From the NCBI GenBank assembly GCA_021324855.1, contig JAJPIG010000015.1:124001-188000 (forward strand): DNA of 64,000 nt, given 5' to 3'. The position numbers and the translations under genes were made by a program. The notes under the pieces were generated by a model. It saw nothing but the letters and a program-made list of their open reading frames with translations, searched no databases and was not told the DNA's origin. Shown piece by piece: positions 55,401-62,672 of the stretch. How positions within the stretch are numbered: the stretch's first letter is position 1; every line of letters starts with the position of its first letter. This DNA comes from Pseudomonadota bacterium. GTDB taxonomy: Bacteria; Desulfobacterota; Binatia; Binatales; Binataceae.

Positions 55401-56764
55401 ATGCCCTGGGTCGCGTGAATGACAAACCAGCGCGTCATCGAATCCCAGGCCGAGCTGTCCGTCACAAAAGTCGACTCCGGAACCTGGCGAGCCATGTGGA
55501 AATGCACCGGATAGTGCACTTTCTCGCCGCCCTGGCCGAGCTGGTAAAACTGGACCCCCTGCACCTGGTAGGTCTGAAAGCCTTGCCGAACGAGTGTGTG
55601 CCCGCCGAAGTAGTATCCAGGATTCTTGCTTCCGGGCTCGGGAGGCGCCGGGAACGCGGTGGTCGGTGTATCGCCCTGAGAAACGACCTGGATGCTGCGC
55701 GTCAGCAATCCAACCGCAGCACGAGTGTCAGCCTGTGTGATGTTGAGGCCGAGACGCGAGATGCCGGAGTAACTTGCGTTCGTGAGGTCGATGGTCTTTC
55801 CGTTATGCGGCCACTGGACACCGGTAATCGCGGTGTTGGCGTTGGTAAAGTTTATCGTTGTGGTATTGCCGCTTACCGTCGGCGCGCCATTGATGATCAG
55901 CTCCTCGGAATGGCCGGGCAGATAGTCCGTCGTGGTGACGACGATGTGGTCGCCGGCTTGCCAGTCGACGGCACGGTCCAGGCTCAGGGTGGTTGCGGTC
56001 GGCTTCAATGAGCCGACAAGGCGCGCCCAACTGGTGCCTGAGCAGGAAGCACTGCTTGGGTTGCAGGGAGTCGTCGGACTTCCATAGAGGGCGCCTTTTT
56101 TGCCGAAAAGCTGCAAAGTCCCGCCATAGGACACGGCGAGCACCTTGTGCCCGAAGTAAGCGGCCGCGGTTCCATCCGCCGGATCGAGTGTCTGGTACGG
56201 ATAGAAGCAGTCGTTCACGCCGTTAGCCAGGGTCATCGCCGTGCATTTGGTGGGATTCATCATGGGCGTGTTTGATCCCCAGATGAGGTCCGGAACTCCG
56301 CACTGAGTGCCGGACTTGCAAAGCGCCCCCGAATCCGTCGCCGCACCCCACAGATGAATCGTGACACGCCCGCAGGTCTTTACGCCGCCGTTGGTGGTGC
56401 ATTGGGTGCCGATGGGCGCGCTGATTGAGCCGGCGATCAGGCTGCCGCCGTTCTCGACGATGATGTTCTCGGCGTAGAAGTCGATGCCCGCAGGATCATC
56501 GGCGAAGGTCAGACTTCCGCAGCTGCTCGGATTCGATCCGCAGGTGGTTGGATCAGTGGCGTAGATGTTGACGTTGTGAAAGGTGTACGTGCCGGCCGGA
56601 ACGGTGCAGGGCCCCGTCACGGCCAGATCGGTAGTGGCGTCGCCGGACGGGATATTGCCGCTCGTGCAAGTGGTCGTCGAGCAGAATGCGCGCCCAGCGA
56701 CCAGCATCCCGGCGAGCATCGAAATCGCCACCACGGTTGAAAATCGTACAAATGTGCGGTTCAC
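52415..56764 (-). CDS. giant secreted G8-domain protein, CEMIP/TMEM2/fibrocystin-L-like
   Basis: A 1449-residue protein with a signal peptide (residues 1 to about 28). A G8-like domain covers about 40-120 (IIVENGGSLIAGS), then VDWQAGDHIVVTTTDYLPGH near 267-285 and LTRSIQVVS near 354-362. A parallel beta-helix-like core has YPVHFHM at 418-424, and GHGYYLEDGTETGN at 467-480. This order matches animal CEMIP/TMEM2 hyaluronidase-type proteins and fibrocystin-L. The remaining 900 residues are Cys-rich and not recognised. No transmembrane anchor is visible. GTG start with GGGAGG upstream. Polysaccharide binding or cleavage is inferred. Confidence 0.82.
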   Translation of the reverse strand: MNRTFVRFSTVVAISMLAGMLVAGRAFCSTTTCTSGNIPSGDATTDLAVTGPCTVPAGTYTFHNVNIYATDPTTCGSNPSSCGSLTFADDPAGIDFYAENIIVENGGSLIAGSISAPIGTQCTTNGGVKTCGRVTIHLWGAATDSGALCKSGTQCGVPDLIWGSNTPMMNPTKCTAMTLANGVNDCFYPYQTLDPADGTAAAYFGHKVLAVSYGGTLQLFGKKGALYGSPTTPCNPSSASCSGTSWARLVGSLKPTATTLSLDRAVDWQAGDHIVVTTTDYLPGHSEELIINGAPTVSGNTTTINFTNANTAITGVQWPHNGKTIDLTNASYSGISRLGLNITQADTRAAVGLLTRSIQVVSQGDTPTTAFPAPPEPGSKNPGYYFGGHTLVRQGFQTYQVQGVQFYQLGQGGEKVHYPVHFHMARQVPESTFVTDSSAWDSMTRWFVIHATQGILLARNVGYKSIGHGYYLEDGTETGNKLYSNLGVFARAAVANAQNPRLVPGILTTKDPNCKDGSLNNPSCRPPDNFPFYSDSNHPAVFWIMNGWNDFQYNFAAGAGACGACYWFVPGAISGPSRLEKWFGYASEQRSVIPNQDVPTAGYDERAGTTPLQTFVGNTCVSAMNSFQEVGLTAACNGVNLVTKDAKADVLTMLPSDHAQANFPQVRATDTYWPIVGGGGRLATRCPAADSGLPNADCSATGGVNLCAQGSAQNCDVTVLDRYTSSFNWAQKNFSAIWMRPFWSLVIDSVITDPQAAALNFVTSGDYSKTSVPDGFWALARKSAFIGSTQWKNSQSDLPNNPYASNAGPFNPFTDGSSKGLSCAGDPFSGGLNNSYCLSKDDGISMQLETFTNFQRLFSVYDGPAYQDSNAYLNIQPTYLTSDGTVKGTALGGCKPNACPEGATDCNPCAASGVMGSGNFAARADQVNDRCYLPNAAIGWKQSNGFYYSPAFHSTNLYFNGVGIRHFVTEPLFKSGLLDFDTDVKAARQEYCRYQDNMFNPFTDIDRETVLNDDDGTLTGLTSPVLAPTPPKTETISVNKEAFFDAPSETPECASDLALNPKGDAKCPPNTAKTSPYQYITTALYPECGLNPKQEKPFQACLDKDDKQSWGRPCSESPRGSPVQGCTGVPLYRQLILSTEKEGLDQVKRMMGQGTFQRSGLTVNNGIYYIDTTLSRQKQESAGAKSFNVFTANQKYDLYFLYANQNTKQTYQLFVGKDLPGCPNNPTFASTNVKFGYVDITTANYKFALAKPSGSGNQKKNVGDLPVGWSATYNADSCESGILTLSTDMTSMADDFDLTKDTGNNKPPVPLGMKLCKPATMCTWSGSQCQCNPSSPYYNLCTQTNPAGQTICSWSVKDIDCPAKGCPSFQITFPDAKYFVADDQNARPVPSVFGFANVGPSTSFNWNIGFNLESSSISGTDCNYTSQPPLQCAAPTATPTPKASEIGEY

Positions 56765-57307
56765 CTCTGATTCCCTCCCGTGAGCTTAACGCGGCCTTCG
56801 GGCAATCGGCCGGCGATGCGCGTTACTGGCGTTTAAAATCTTGTTGCTGGGCGCGACCGGATCGGCGTGTTGCGAGAGTGAATGTAGTCGGGTGCTAATC
56901 TCTCGATGCGACCGCTCCGGCCCTCGACGATGACCACGACGGTTACCATCTTGAGCGCCCGATGAACGACCGTGAGATGCCGCTACCAAAGGTTCACAGG
57001 GTCTGAGCTTTCAACCCAGGAAAGATTGTTGCCTGGCATTCCGCTCTCGTGAAAAGCTGGCCGAGCTCCTCTTTCTAATTACCGAACACGCCCCCTCGAA
57101 CGGAGCTCAATCCGGCAGTGGACAGTACCCGATCCTTTAGTTGCTAGCAAACTGTTAATCAACAATAAAACCTGAAAAGAATGCCTTCGCGGCGCTTGAA
57201 ATAAAAAATGACTGTTTATCAACCGATATAACCAATTGTTTTTGCAGCGAACTGTGAGCGTGCGCTCTGTCCTGTCCGATCTCAGGGCCACACGCTACGA
57301 TAACGCA
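56765..57307. other. 543-bp intergenic region between divergent genes
   Basis: No coding frame that I can support. The right half (about 57140-57245) is distinctly AT-rich against its surroundings and probably holds the promoters of the CoA-transferase gene, with the G8 promoter on the left. A 10-bp perfect palindrome TTGCTAGCAA at 57141-57150 could be an operator, but nothing else supports it. Confidence 0.6.
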
Positions 57308-58495
57308 ATGGAATTGCAGCCGCTGGATGGAATTCGCGTCATCGATCTCGGCCAGATCTATGCTGCGCCGTACTGCACAATGCAGCTCGCCGCGATGGGC
57401 GCTGAGGTTATCAAGATCGAGCCGCCCGGAATCGGCGAGGGTTTGCGCTTCGCCGCGGCTGATCCGGGCAAGACCAATTATGCCTTCCTCATGCTCAACG
57501 CGAACAAGAAATCAGTAACGCTCAACCTCAAGGAGGGGCGCGGACGCGCTATCCTGATGAAGCTGCTCGAGCGCGCCGACGTGATGGTCGAGAACTACGC
57601 GGGCGGCGTGATGGAATCGATGAGCCTTGATTACGAACATCTTCGCGAGCGCTTTCCGCGCCTCATCTATGCATCGGCGAAAGGCTACGATGCCGCCAGC
57701 CGGTTCGCGAGACTCGGCGCGATGGACACCAGCATTCAGGCGATGTGCGGGCAGATCAGCGCTACCGGCTATCCGGATCGCGAAGGCGTTAAGACGCCCG
57801 CCACGCTGATCGATATGGGCACCGGCAGTCATCTGACGAGCGCGGTCCTCGCTGCGCTGCTTGCGCGGGCGCGGAGCGGACGCGGCACGCGCGTCGAGGT
57901 CGCGATGTTCGATGTCGCAGTGGCCGGAATGACAACGGTCTTTTCTTCGGCGCTGCAGGACAAGAGAATTCGCCGCACCGCGAATCAGCATCCGGGCGTC
58001 TGTCCCTCGAATGTCTATCCCGCCGCCGACGGAGCGGTGCTGATCTTCTGCCTCTCCGAGAAGCATTGGCGGACGCTCGCTTCGATGATCGGACGCGGCG
58101 AGCTTGCGGACGATGCACGCTTCAAAAATCATTCAGCACGCCTCAAGATCGCGGACGAGATCGACGCCCTCGTTGCCGGGTGGACGTGCACGCACAGCCG
58201 CGAGGAACTGGTGCGAGCGCTAATCGATCATGGCATCCCGGGCGCGCCGGTCCGCACCGTCGAAGAGGTAATCGCGGATCCGGAACTGAGCGAGTGCGGA
58301 ATTTTAATCGGAAGCGAGCATCGGGATTACGGCCCGATCAAAGTGCTCGACCTGCCATATCGCCTCAGCGCTAATCGATCTCTGAATCGGCCTGTGCGGC
58401 CGCCGCATCTTGGGGAACATACCGAAGCAGTGCTCACGGAAATTGGAATCGACCAAACGGAACTGGAGCGCCTGCGAGACGCGGGAATCATCTAA
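57308..58495 (+). CDS. CaiB/BaiF-family CoA-transferase
   Basis: A 395-residue class III CoA-transferase. LDGIRVIDLGQIYAAPYC opens the protein, VIKIEPP follows, and the catalytic Asp is in GAMDTSIQAMCG near 140-151. Members move CoA between carboxylic acids such as carnitine, formate/oxalate or aromatic acids. The ATG at 57308 (MELQPLDG) is chosen on similarity; the frame upstream is noncoding. No acyl-CoA partner genes adjoin it, so the substrate is unknown. Convergent with a small membrane protein gene after 12 nt. Confidence 0.92.
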   Translation: MELQPLDGIRVIDLGQIYAAPYCTMQLAAMGAEVIKIEPPGIGEGLRFAAADPGKTNYAFLMLNANKKSVTLNLKEGRGRAILMKLLERADVMVENYAGGVMESMSLDYEHLRERFPRLIYASAKGYDAASRFARLGAMDTSIQAMCGQISATGYPDREGVKTPATLIDMGTGSHLTSAVLAALLARARSGRGTRVEVAMFDVAVAGMTTVFSSALQDKRIRRTANQHPGVCPSNVYPAADGAVLIFCLSEKHWRTLASMIGRGELADDARFKNHSARLKIADEIDALVAGWTCTHSREELVRALIDHGIPGAPVRTVEEVIADPELSECGILIGSEHRDYGPIKVLDLPYRLSANRSLNRPVRPPHLGEHTEAVLTEIGIDQTELERLRDAGII

Positions 58496-58507
58496 ACCCG
58501 GCGACGC

Positions 58508-58747
58508 CTACGATCGAGCCTGGCGGATACGTTGCCGACGCGGACGGCCCGGCGGGAAGGCGCTTGCCCGGCGCGTGCGTGCCTTGAAGTTCATCCGATC
58601 GAGCAGCGCGAAGAAGCCGTTGCGCACGGTCTCCATGACCCAAAGCAGAGCGAGACCGACAGCAATCGAGATGCCTTGAAACATCTCATTCACGAACTGC
58701 AATTTACGCATCGGATCAGGTGTGAAGTCAGTTTCTTGGTCCGGCAT
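58508..58747 (-). CDS. small predicted single-pass membrane protein
   Basis: A 79-residue frame starting at 58747 with GGGGAG at 8-10 nt upstream. It has one hydrophobic segment (about residues 27-42) between an acidic N-terminus and a strongly basic tail (RTRRAS, RPRRQRIRQ), so the tail should face the cytoplasm. Not recognised. Start spacing, composition and position between convergent and divergent neighbours make it a plausible gene, but it could be a chance frame. Confidence 0.45.
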   Translation of the reverse strand: MPDQETDFTPDPMRKLQFVNEMFQGISIAVGLALLWVMETVRNGFFALLDRMNFKARTRRASAFPPGRPRRQRIRQARS

Positions 58748-58906
58748 CCATCATCTCCCCGGGTCTGATGAGACTAGAGACCAGAAATCCGAAGCGCAAG
58801 GCATAGGGTGAGCATTGCAAAAGCGCTGAGATAAGTGTGATTCGTTTTTTATTCGCCTAAATCAATCAGAACAATCGCGCTTCGTCCTCTTTTCACTTGA
58901 CTGAAG

Positions 58907-58941
58907 TGGTAGAGAGTGGGACATTGTGGGAGATTAAGGTG
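58907..58941 (+). promoter_or_regulatory. MraZ operator: four TGGGN-type boxes at 10-bp spacing
   Basis: Boxes are at 58907 (TGGTA), 58917 (TGGGA), 58927 (TGGGA) and 58937 (AGGTG), each 10 bp apart, so on one face of the helix. Two match the TGGGN consensus of MraZ fully, the outer two loosely. A -35-like TTGACT at 58897 with a weak -10-like GACATT 17 nt on overlaps the boxes, which would explain autorepression. The last box merges with the mraZ RBS. Confidence 0.8.
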
Positions 58942-58946
58942 GTGCA

Positions 58947-59405
58947 GTGCTCTTTAGCGGCAGCTTCGACCATGCCATCGATGAGAAAGGCAGGGTCAGT
59001 ATTCCCGCCCGCTTTCGGGATGCGTTGCTTCGCGAGCAATGCGAAAGCCTCATGATCACGAACAGCTTCAGCAACGGCGATAAACCTTGCCTCCAACTCT
59101 ATACCCCGAGCGAATGGGATCGCCAGGTCATCGCGCCGGCCCAGCAGAAGCCGCAGTTCGATCCCGCGTTCGAAGAGTATCTGCTGTTTTTCATCGGCAT
59201 GGCTCATGAAGTTCCGCTCGATCGCCAGGGCCGCATCCTTATCCCGCCCAAACTCCGTGAGCACGCTCGTCTCGAGCGCGATGTGACGTTCACCGCGCGC
59301 GGCGCCTATTTTCAACTCTGGGACAAGGCGATCTTCGAGCAGGTCCTCGCCGCCGCGGCAGACAAGTTCAAGGACCCGGAGTTCAGACGGAAACTTAACC
59401 TGTAA
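58947..59405 (+). CDS. mraZ: transcriptional regulator MraZ
   Basis: A 152-residue MraZ with two AbrB-like repeats: FDHAIDEKGRVSIPARFR near 7-24 and VPLDRQGRILIPPKLREHA near 89-107, each with the DxKGR/DxQGR-IP motif. It represses the dcw cluster by binding repeats in its own promoter; such repeats are visible just upstream. The start is GTG at 58947, with AAGGTGG as the RBS. First gene of the mraZ-rsmH-ftsL-ftsI-murE operon. Confidence 0.97.
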   Translation: MLFSGSFDHAIDEKGRVSIPARFRDALLREQCESLMITNSFSNGDKPCLQLYTPSEWDRQVIAPAQQKPQFDPAFEEYLLFFIGMAHEVPLDRQGRILIPPKLREHARLERDVTFTARGAYFQLWDKAIFEQVLAAAADKFKDPEFRRKLNL

Positions 59406-59413
59406 AAGCATCG

Positions 59414-60328
59414 ATGGGCAGCGCGGCGCACAAGATGACCGGATGGCTTCACGAGCCGGTGATGCGGGACGAAGTCGGCGAACTGATGCTCGCCAATCGG
59501 CCCGCGATCGTCATCGATGCGACGGTCGGCGCCGGCGGCCATGCAGAACTGCTGCTCGAACGCTCGGCATGCGAGCATCTGATCGGTCTCGATCGCGACA
59601 CTCGCGCGCTCGCGGCCGCTTCCGAGCGTCTCGCGCGCTTTGGGGATCGCGTGATTCTTCGCCATGCCGATTTCGCCGCGCTCGATTCCGTCCTTGATGC
59701 ACTCGGTGTCGCTAACGTCGACGCGATTCTCGCCGATCTCGGGATGTCGAGTCTCGCGCTCGATGATCCTGAGCGCGGCTTAAGCTTCCAGTCCGACGGT
59801 CCGCTCGACATGCGGATGGATCGCGATCAGGCGACGACTGCGCGCGCCCTGGTCAACGAAGAGGGCGAAGCGGAACTCGCCCAGCTCATTCGCGATTACG
59901 GTGAAGAGCGACATGCGCGCCGTATCGCCCGGATGATCGTCGCCGCGCGCCGCTCGCGTCCGATCGAGACCACGTTGCAGCTTCGCTCGATTATCGAGCG
60001 CGCGCTCGGTCCGCGCCGAATCGCCGGCGTCCATCCCGCAACCCGCACCTTCCAGGCCCTCAGGATCGCGGTAAATCACGAGATCGAAAGCCTCGCGACC
60101 TTGCTCGCGCGTGGGCCGGCGCGCCTCGCGCTGCGCGGCCGGATGGTGATGCTCGCCTATCACTCACTCGAAGATCGTCCCGTCAAGGAGACCTTCCGCG
60201 AGCTCGCGCGCGGCGGCGAGTTCATTGCGATCACGGGCAAACCGATGCGCCCCGCGACGGCCGAAGTAGCGCGCAATCCGCGCGCGCGCAGCGCGCGCCT
60301 CAGATGTATCGAACGGGGCGCGCGATGA
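59414..60328 (+). CDS. rsmH: 16S rRNA (cytosine(1402)-N(4))-methyltransferase
   Basis: A 304-residue RsmH (MraW). HEPVMRDEV near 13-21, the SAM site DATVGAGGHAELLLE near 35-49, LGMSSLALDDPERGLSF, and HPATRTFQALRI near 211-222 are all present. It methylates C1402 in the ribosomal decoding centre. It starts 9 nt after mraZ and its stop overlaps ftsL by 4 nt. Length is normal. Confidence 0.97.
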   Translation: MGSAAHKMTGWLHEPVMRDEVGELMLANRPAIVIDATVGAGGHAELLLERSACEHLIGLDRDTRALAAASERLARFGDRVILRHADFAALDSVLDALGVANVDAILADLGMSSLALDDPERGLSFQSDGPLDMRMDRDQATTARALVNEEGEAELAQLIRDYGEERHARRIARMIVAARRSRPIETTLQLRSIIERALGPRRIAGVHPATRTFQALRIAVNHEIESLATLLARGPARLALRGRMVMLAYHSLEDRPVKETFRELARGGEFIAITGKPMRPATAEVARNPRARSARLRCIERGAR

Positions 60329-60612
60329 AACGCCGTCCCTCACCAACGCGTCCGCCCAGCCGGCTTATCCCGGCAATCCTCTGTATCGCGATTGCCGCGC
60401 TCGGTTTCACGATCGTGATGGTGCGGCTGGAAGTGACGCAGGAAGGCTATCGGCTTTCGGAGCTGCGCGCCGAAATCGCGCATCTACAGGAGAGGAATCG
60501 TCAACTTCGATTGGAAACCGCGCAGCTCACCTCTCATGAACGGCTGCGCGCGCTCGCCCCGCGTTATCATCTGGCGCCGCCCGCGCCCGGGCAGGTCGTG
60601 ATGGCGCCATGA
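60325..60612 (+). CDS. ftsL: cell division protein FtsL
   Basis: A 95-residue bitopic protein: a short basic cytoplasmic N-terminus, one transmembrane helix at about 15-33, and a periplasmic coiled coil (LSELRAEIAHLQERNRQLRL) ending in a Pro-rich tail. It helps assemble the FtsQLB complex and activate septal wall synthesis. The start at 60325 (ATGA overlap with rsmH) is chosen; an ATG at 60304 is seven codons upstream. Sequence conservation in FtsL is low, so position in the cluster carries weight. Confidence 0.9.
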   Translation: MKRRPSPTRPPSRLIPAILCIAIAALGFTIVMVRLEVTQEGYRLSELRAEIAHLQERNRQLRLETAQLTSHERLRALAPRYHLAPPAPGQVVMAP

Positions 60613-62672
60613 ACATTGCCTATCAGAAGCGCCGTATGCGCATCGGGATGTTGACGCTGCTGCTGGCGGCGCTGTTTTTGATCGCGATCGCGCGCCTGAT
60701 AATTTTGGTTGCCTTCGACGGACCGCGGCTCACCTCGATGGCAGCGAGCGAGCATAGCGGCGAAGTGCAGTTGGCCGCGGTGCGCGGTCCGATAATCGAT
60801 CGCAACGGCGAGCCGCTTGCGCTGTCCGTTGAGACCAGCTCCGTTTATGCGCGCCCGCATGAACTGATCGCGTCGAGCACGCCCGACGAGCGCGCCCATC
60901 TGGCCGCCGCGCTCGGAATTACTCCTGCTGAGCTCGACCGACGCCTGCATCATGCGGCGCCCTTCGTCTGGCTCGCCCGCCATCTGCCGCTCGAGCAGGC
61001 GCAGCAGGCCGAGGCCGTCGGTCTCGACGGCGTTGGCGATTTGACGGAATACAAACGCTTCTACCCGGAGAGCAACCTGGCCGCGTCGGTGGTGGGGAAG
61101 GCGGGGTTGGATGGTCAGGGGCTCTCCGGGGTAGAGCTCGCGTATGATCGGCTGATTCGCGGCGAGCCGGTGAAACTCCGCGTCTACCATGACGCGCTGG
61201 GCCACCCGATTCTCGACAGCCCGCTCTCGCTCAAGAACTCCGAGCCCGGCGCACGCGTTGAACTCACGATCGACGGTGGCATCCAGTCGCTCGCCGAAAG
61301 CCGCCTTGCCGAAGAGGTCGCCGAAAGCGGCGCACGCGCGGGCAGCGCCATCGTGCTCGATCCGTGGAGCGGCGAAGTGCTGGCAATGGCCAACGTCAAC
61401 GCCCACGGAGACAGTGCGAACGATCGATTGCATAACGCCGCCATCCAGGATGCCTTCGAGCCGGGCTCCACGATGAAGGGGTTGCTCGCCTCGATCGCGC
61501 TCCAGGACGGCGTTGTCGACATCAACCGGCGCATCTGGTGCGAGGACGGCCGCTTTCATTTCGGCCGTTTCACGATTCATGACGACAGCCCGCACGGATG
61601 GCTCGCGCTGCCCGACATTATAGAAGTGTCGTCAAATATCGGTGCGGCCAAGATTGCGCTCTCGCTCGGCACGGACCGTTACTACCAGGGACTCCGCGCC
61701 TTCTCGATAGGCGAGCGCACAGGAATCGATCTGCCGGGCGAAGCTTTCGGGCTGCTGCGCAAGGAATCGACCTGGCGTCAGATCGATCTTGCCAATCACG
61801 GCTTCGGCCAGGGAATCGCGATCACGCCGATCCAGCTTGCGGTCGCCTATGCAGCCATCGCCAACGGCGGGATGATCGTGCGACCCTACGTCGTCAAGGC
61901 GATCTACAGTCCCGACGGCGCGCCGATCCTGGTGCATACGCCGCAGATGATGCGCCGGGCGTTGACGCCGGCGATCGCTCATCAAATGAATCTACTGTTG
62001 CGCAACGTTGTTAATGGCGCTGAAGGCACCGCGCGGCGCGCCAAAGTCGACGGCTTTATCGTCGCCGGCAAGACCGGCACCGCCCAGATGGTGAACCCTG
62101 CCACCGGCGCCTATTTCCAGAATCGGCTGGTTGCGTCATTCGTCGGCTTCCTGCCCGCCGATGACCCGCGCCTCGTGATCCTGGTCGTGCTTTATGATGT
62201 CGGTCACGGACATTTCGGCGGTCTGGTCGCAGCCCCCGTCTTCAGCGCGATCGCAAGCGGCGCGGTCCGTGAACTCGGTATCGCTGCGCCGCGCCCGGCG
62301 GGCTACGAGAGCGCGAGCATCATTCCGATCGATGTCCTGAAGCATGCCGAATCGATGGTCGCTCGGGATGCCGTGGCTGCCGAAATCGCCGACGATGCCG
62401 CGGTCCCGGCCGGGTCGAATTCATCGACGCTGCCGGATTTTGCCGGATTGAGCCTGCGTGAGGCGCTCGCGCTGGCGCATCAACGTGCGCTGAACCTCGA
62501 CGTCAAGGGTTCCGGATGGGTGGTGGCGCAGGATCCTCCGCCGGGTGCGCCGGCCGGTCCGGATACCGTGAAGCTGACGCTCGCCGATGATCCCGGCGCC
62601 GCGACCCCGAGCCATCCGTCGAGCAAGTCTTCGGCGAAGCGCGTCCGTCACGCGCGACGGGGGACGCGTTGA
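60609..62672 (+). CDS. ftsI: peptidoglycan D,D-transpeptidase FtsI (PBP3) with PASTA domain
   Basis: A 687-residue class B penicillin-binding protein with one N-terminal membrane helix (about 11-37), a dimerisation domain (VRGPIIDRNGEPLALS), and a transpeptidase domain with STMK near 286-289, SSN near 341-343 and KTG near 487-489. A C-terminal PASTA domain covers about 605-660 (TLPDFAGLSLREAL). It crosslinks septal peptidoglycan. It overlaps ftsL by ATGA and murE by TTGA. Confidence 0.97.
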   Translation: MNIAYQKRRMRIGMLTLLLAALFLIAIARLIILVAFDGPRLTSMAASEHSGEVQLAAVRGPIIDRNGEPLALSVETSSVYARPHELIASSTPDERAHLAAALGITPAELDRRLHHAAPFVWLARHLPLEQAQQAEAVGLDGVGDLTEYKRFYPESNLAASVVGKAGLDGQGLSGVELAYDRLIRGEPVKLRVYHDALGHPILDSPLSLKNSEPGARVELTIDGGIQSLAESRLAEEVAESGARAGSAIVLDPWSGEVLAMANVNAHGDSANDRLHNAAIQDAFEPGSTMKGLLASIALQDGVVDINRRIWCEDGRFHFGRFTIHDDSPHGWLALPDIIEVSSNIGAAKIALSLGTDRYYQGLRAFSIGERTGIDLPGEAFGLLRKESTWRQIDLANHGFGQGIAITPIQLAVAYAAIANGGMIVRPYVVKAIYSPDGAPILVHTPQMMRRALTPAIAHQMNLLLRNVVNGAEGTARRAKVDGFIVAGKTGTAQMVNPATGAYFQNRLVASFVGFLPADDPRLVILVVLYDVGHGHFGGLVAAPVFSAIASGAVRELGIAAPRPAGYESASIIPIDVLKHAESMVARDAVAAEIADDAAVPAGSNSSTLPDFAGLSLREALALAHQRALNLDVKGSGWVVAQDPPPGAPAGPDTVKLTLADDPGAATPSHPSSKSSAKRVRHARRGTR

